Source: Steromphala cineraria
Taxonomy: Eukaryota; Mollusca; Gastropoda; Trochida; Trochidae
DNA length: 64,000 nucleotides
Direction of reading: 5' to 3'
Assembly: GCA_916613615.1 (NCBI GenBank)
Contig: OU744724.1
Span: 30,153,452 to 30,217,451, forward strand
Below, in pieces: positions 63,201-64,000 of the stretch. Position numbers and translations under genes: made by a program. How positions within the stretch are numbered: position 1 is the first letter of the stretch; each line of letters starts with the position of its first letter. A model generated the notes under the pieces. That model saw only the letters and a program-made list of their open reading frames with translations. It was not told where the DNA came from and did not search any database.

Positions 63201-63700
63201 TGTTGATACAAGTCATATTTCAATGAATATGTAATGACATGCATCTTGCTCAACAAACTGATTATTCAGGAAAAAATATTTGCTTTATTAACGGTTTTTA
63301 CCTGCCACTCTATTCCAAATCGTGACAAACTCATTATTCTCAATTGATTCACAACAACTACAAATTGCCCTAAAAAATAAGGTACTGTCCTAACAAACTT
63401 AACAAGATAGTTCTTTATTGATTATATTTAATTGTGAATTATCTACACAATGTAGAGACATATTTTACAAGAACAAAATGTCATTCTCCATTGATTTTTT
63501 AAGTAATAATGAACTGCCTTAACAAATAGAGAGAACCTTTCAGTACGTACATCTTGTACAACGTGATATTTCCATCAGAGGAAGAATTTTGTACCTGTGT
63601 TCACCTGGTTCCACCTGTGATAACGGAAGTCGTTACTTTCAGGTATGGAGAAAGTGTCTATCTCAAACAGGAAGAATCAAGCAAGCGTGACTTGTTTGCC
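60260..63700. other. No gene visible; CACCTG-rich patches
   Basis: CACCTG/CAGGTG words recur at 61420-61540 and 61930-62010. An interleaved duplication lies at 61586-61760. Open frames at 60604-61189 and 62635-62853 have no splice or family support. Confidence 0.45.
61586..61760. repeat. Interleaved short direct repeats
   Basis: ATCGATGTGATTGGATTTTT occurs at 61586 and 61648. AAACAAGCAGAAAA occurs at 61619 and about 61736. The pattern suggests an old tandem duplication that was partly lost. Confidence 0.65.
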
Positions 63701-63773
63701 ATCACAAAACAGTATTCAGAATCAAAAGAATTGTCAATAAATTGGTAAAAATTTAAAGGAATGGTGATCAATA

Positions 63774-63838
63774 GCGCTATGAGCATTCACCTAGTGAATG
63801 GAGTTTAGCGCATAATAAATGCACTTATATATATATAT
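63774..63838 (+). repeat. Hairpin plus TA tail, probable SINE/LINE 3' end
   Basis: GCGCTA ... CATTCAC-cta-GTGAATG ... TAGCGC forms a hairpin at 63774-63811. It is followed by ATAATAAATGCACTTATATA and a TA run. AGCGC-ATA-AAATGC before a simple repeat is a common 3' tail in animal SINEs and LINEs. The element body upstream is not identified. Confidence 0.45.
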
Positions 63839-64000
63839 CAATTATTTGATTTTATGGATGCACTGATCACGTAAAAAACTTTGGTAAAGCAAAAAGAGTT
63901 CTGCTTTTGTTTTTTGAACATTGATGGTATATATGGATTTTGGTACATTTTTGTAAATGAAACTTATTAATAAAACCTTAAATAACATAAACAATATTCT

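Noticed and set aside
1..64000. CRISPR array, bacterial operon or phage-like system
   Set aside because: No repeat-spacer structure, no ribosome binding sites and no dense coding; sequence style is that of an animal nuclear genome.

Overview
The window looks like AT-rich nuclear DNA from an animal, most likely a marine mollusc. Reasons: no dense open frames, short exon-like islands with GT/AG splice signals separated by tens of kilobases, abundant short non-autonomous transposons, tRNA-derived SINE remnants and tandem satellites. There is no bacterial-style gene, operon, rRNA or intact tRNA gene. The mollusc assignment is inference from repeat style and not from a diagnostic gene.

Coding content is tiny. 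Two exon candidates stand out, both on the + strand: 5684-5754 (clean 3' and 5' splice sites, 23 codons) and 49378-49485 (ATG in a strong context, 36 codons, then a splice donor). Both end in the codon ATG directly before GT, in phase 0, 43.7 kb apart. The simplest reading is two alternative N-terminal exons of one + strand gene whose common exons lie beyond 64000. A ten-base start exon at 3955-3964 fits the first one in phase. A third, weaker first-exon candidate is at 30622-30639. Family identity is not proven. Nuclear factor I (NFI) genes have this layout (short divergent first exons, phase 0, long first intron), and a perfect NFI palindrome TTGGC-N5-GCCAA lies at 37164-37178, so NFI is offered only as a hypothesis.

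The rest is intronic or intergenic. By region: 1-9.3 kb holds the first exon candidates and three local duplications; 12.3-13.5 kb holds a composite element with three perfect CRE sites, 15-bp inverted repeats and a 148-bp hairpin; 15.4-22.3 kb holds local duplications and three copies of a TTAA-flanked MITE (fourth copy at 44.3 kb); 28.6-30.6 kb holds two minisatellites (32 bp and 30 bp units); 33.2-35.0 kb holds a GTGAC-rich island and SINE remnants; 35.6-43.6 kb holds three TA-flanked elements whose ends read TACCGTAT; 48.8-49.5 kb is the second promoter and exon region; 53.8-55.8 kb holds two more DNA elements, one sharing its core with the 38.7 kb element; 58.1-58.5 kb holds a very recent duplication; 60.2 kb has a dense CAGGT (E-box type) cluster; 63.8 kb ends in a SINE/LINE-like tail.

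The most distinctive observations are the modular TACCGTAT elements (two are the same family in opposite orientation, and a third element shares their core but has unrelated ends), the CRE array within a mobile-looking element, the paired ATG|GT exons, and a four-copy dispersed repeat around ATAAAGAAGTTG whose flank resembles a decayed hammerhead ribozyme. All homology statements are from reading by eye.
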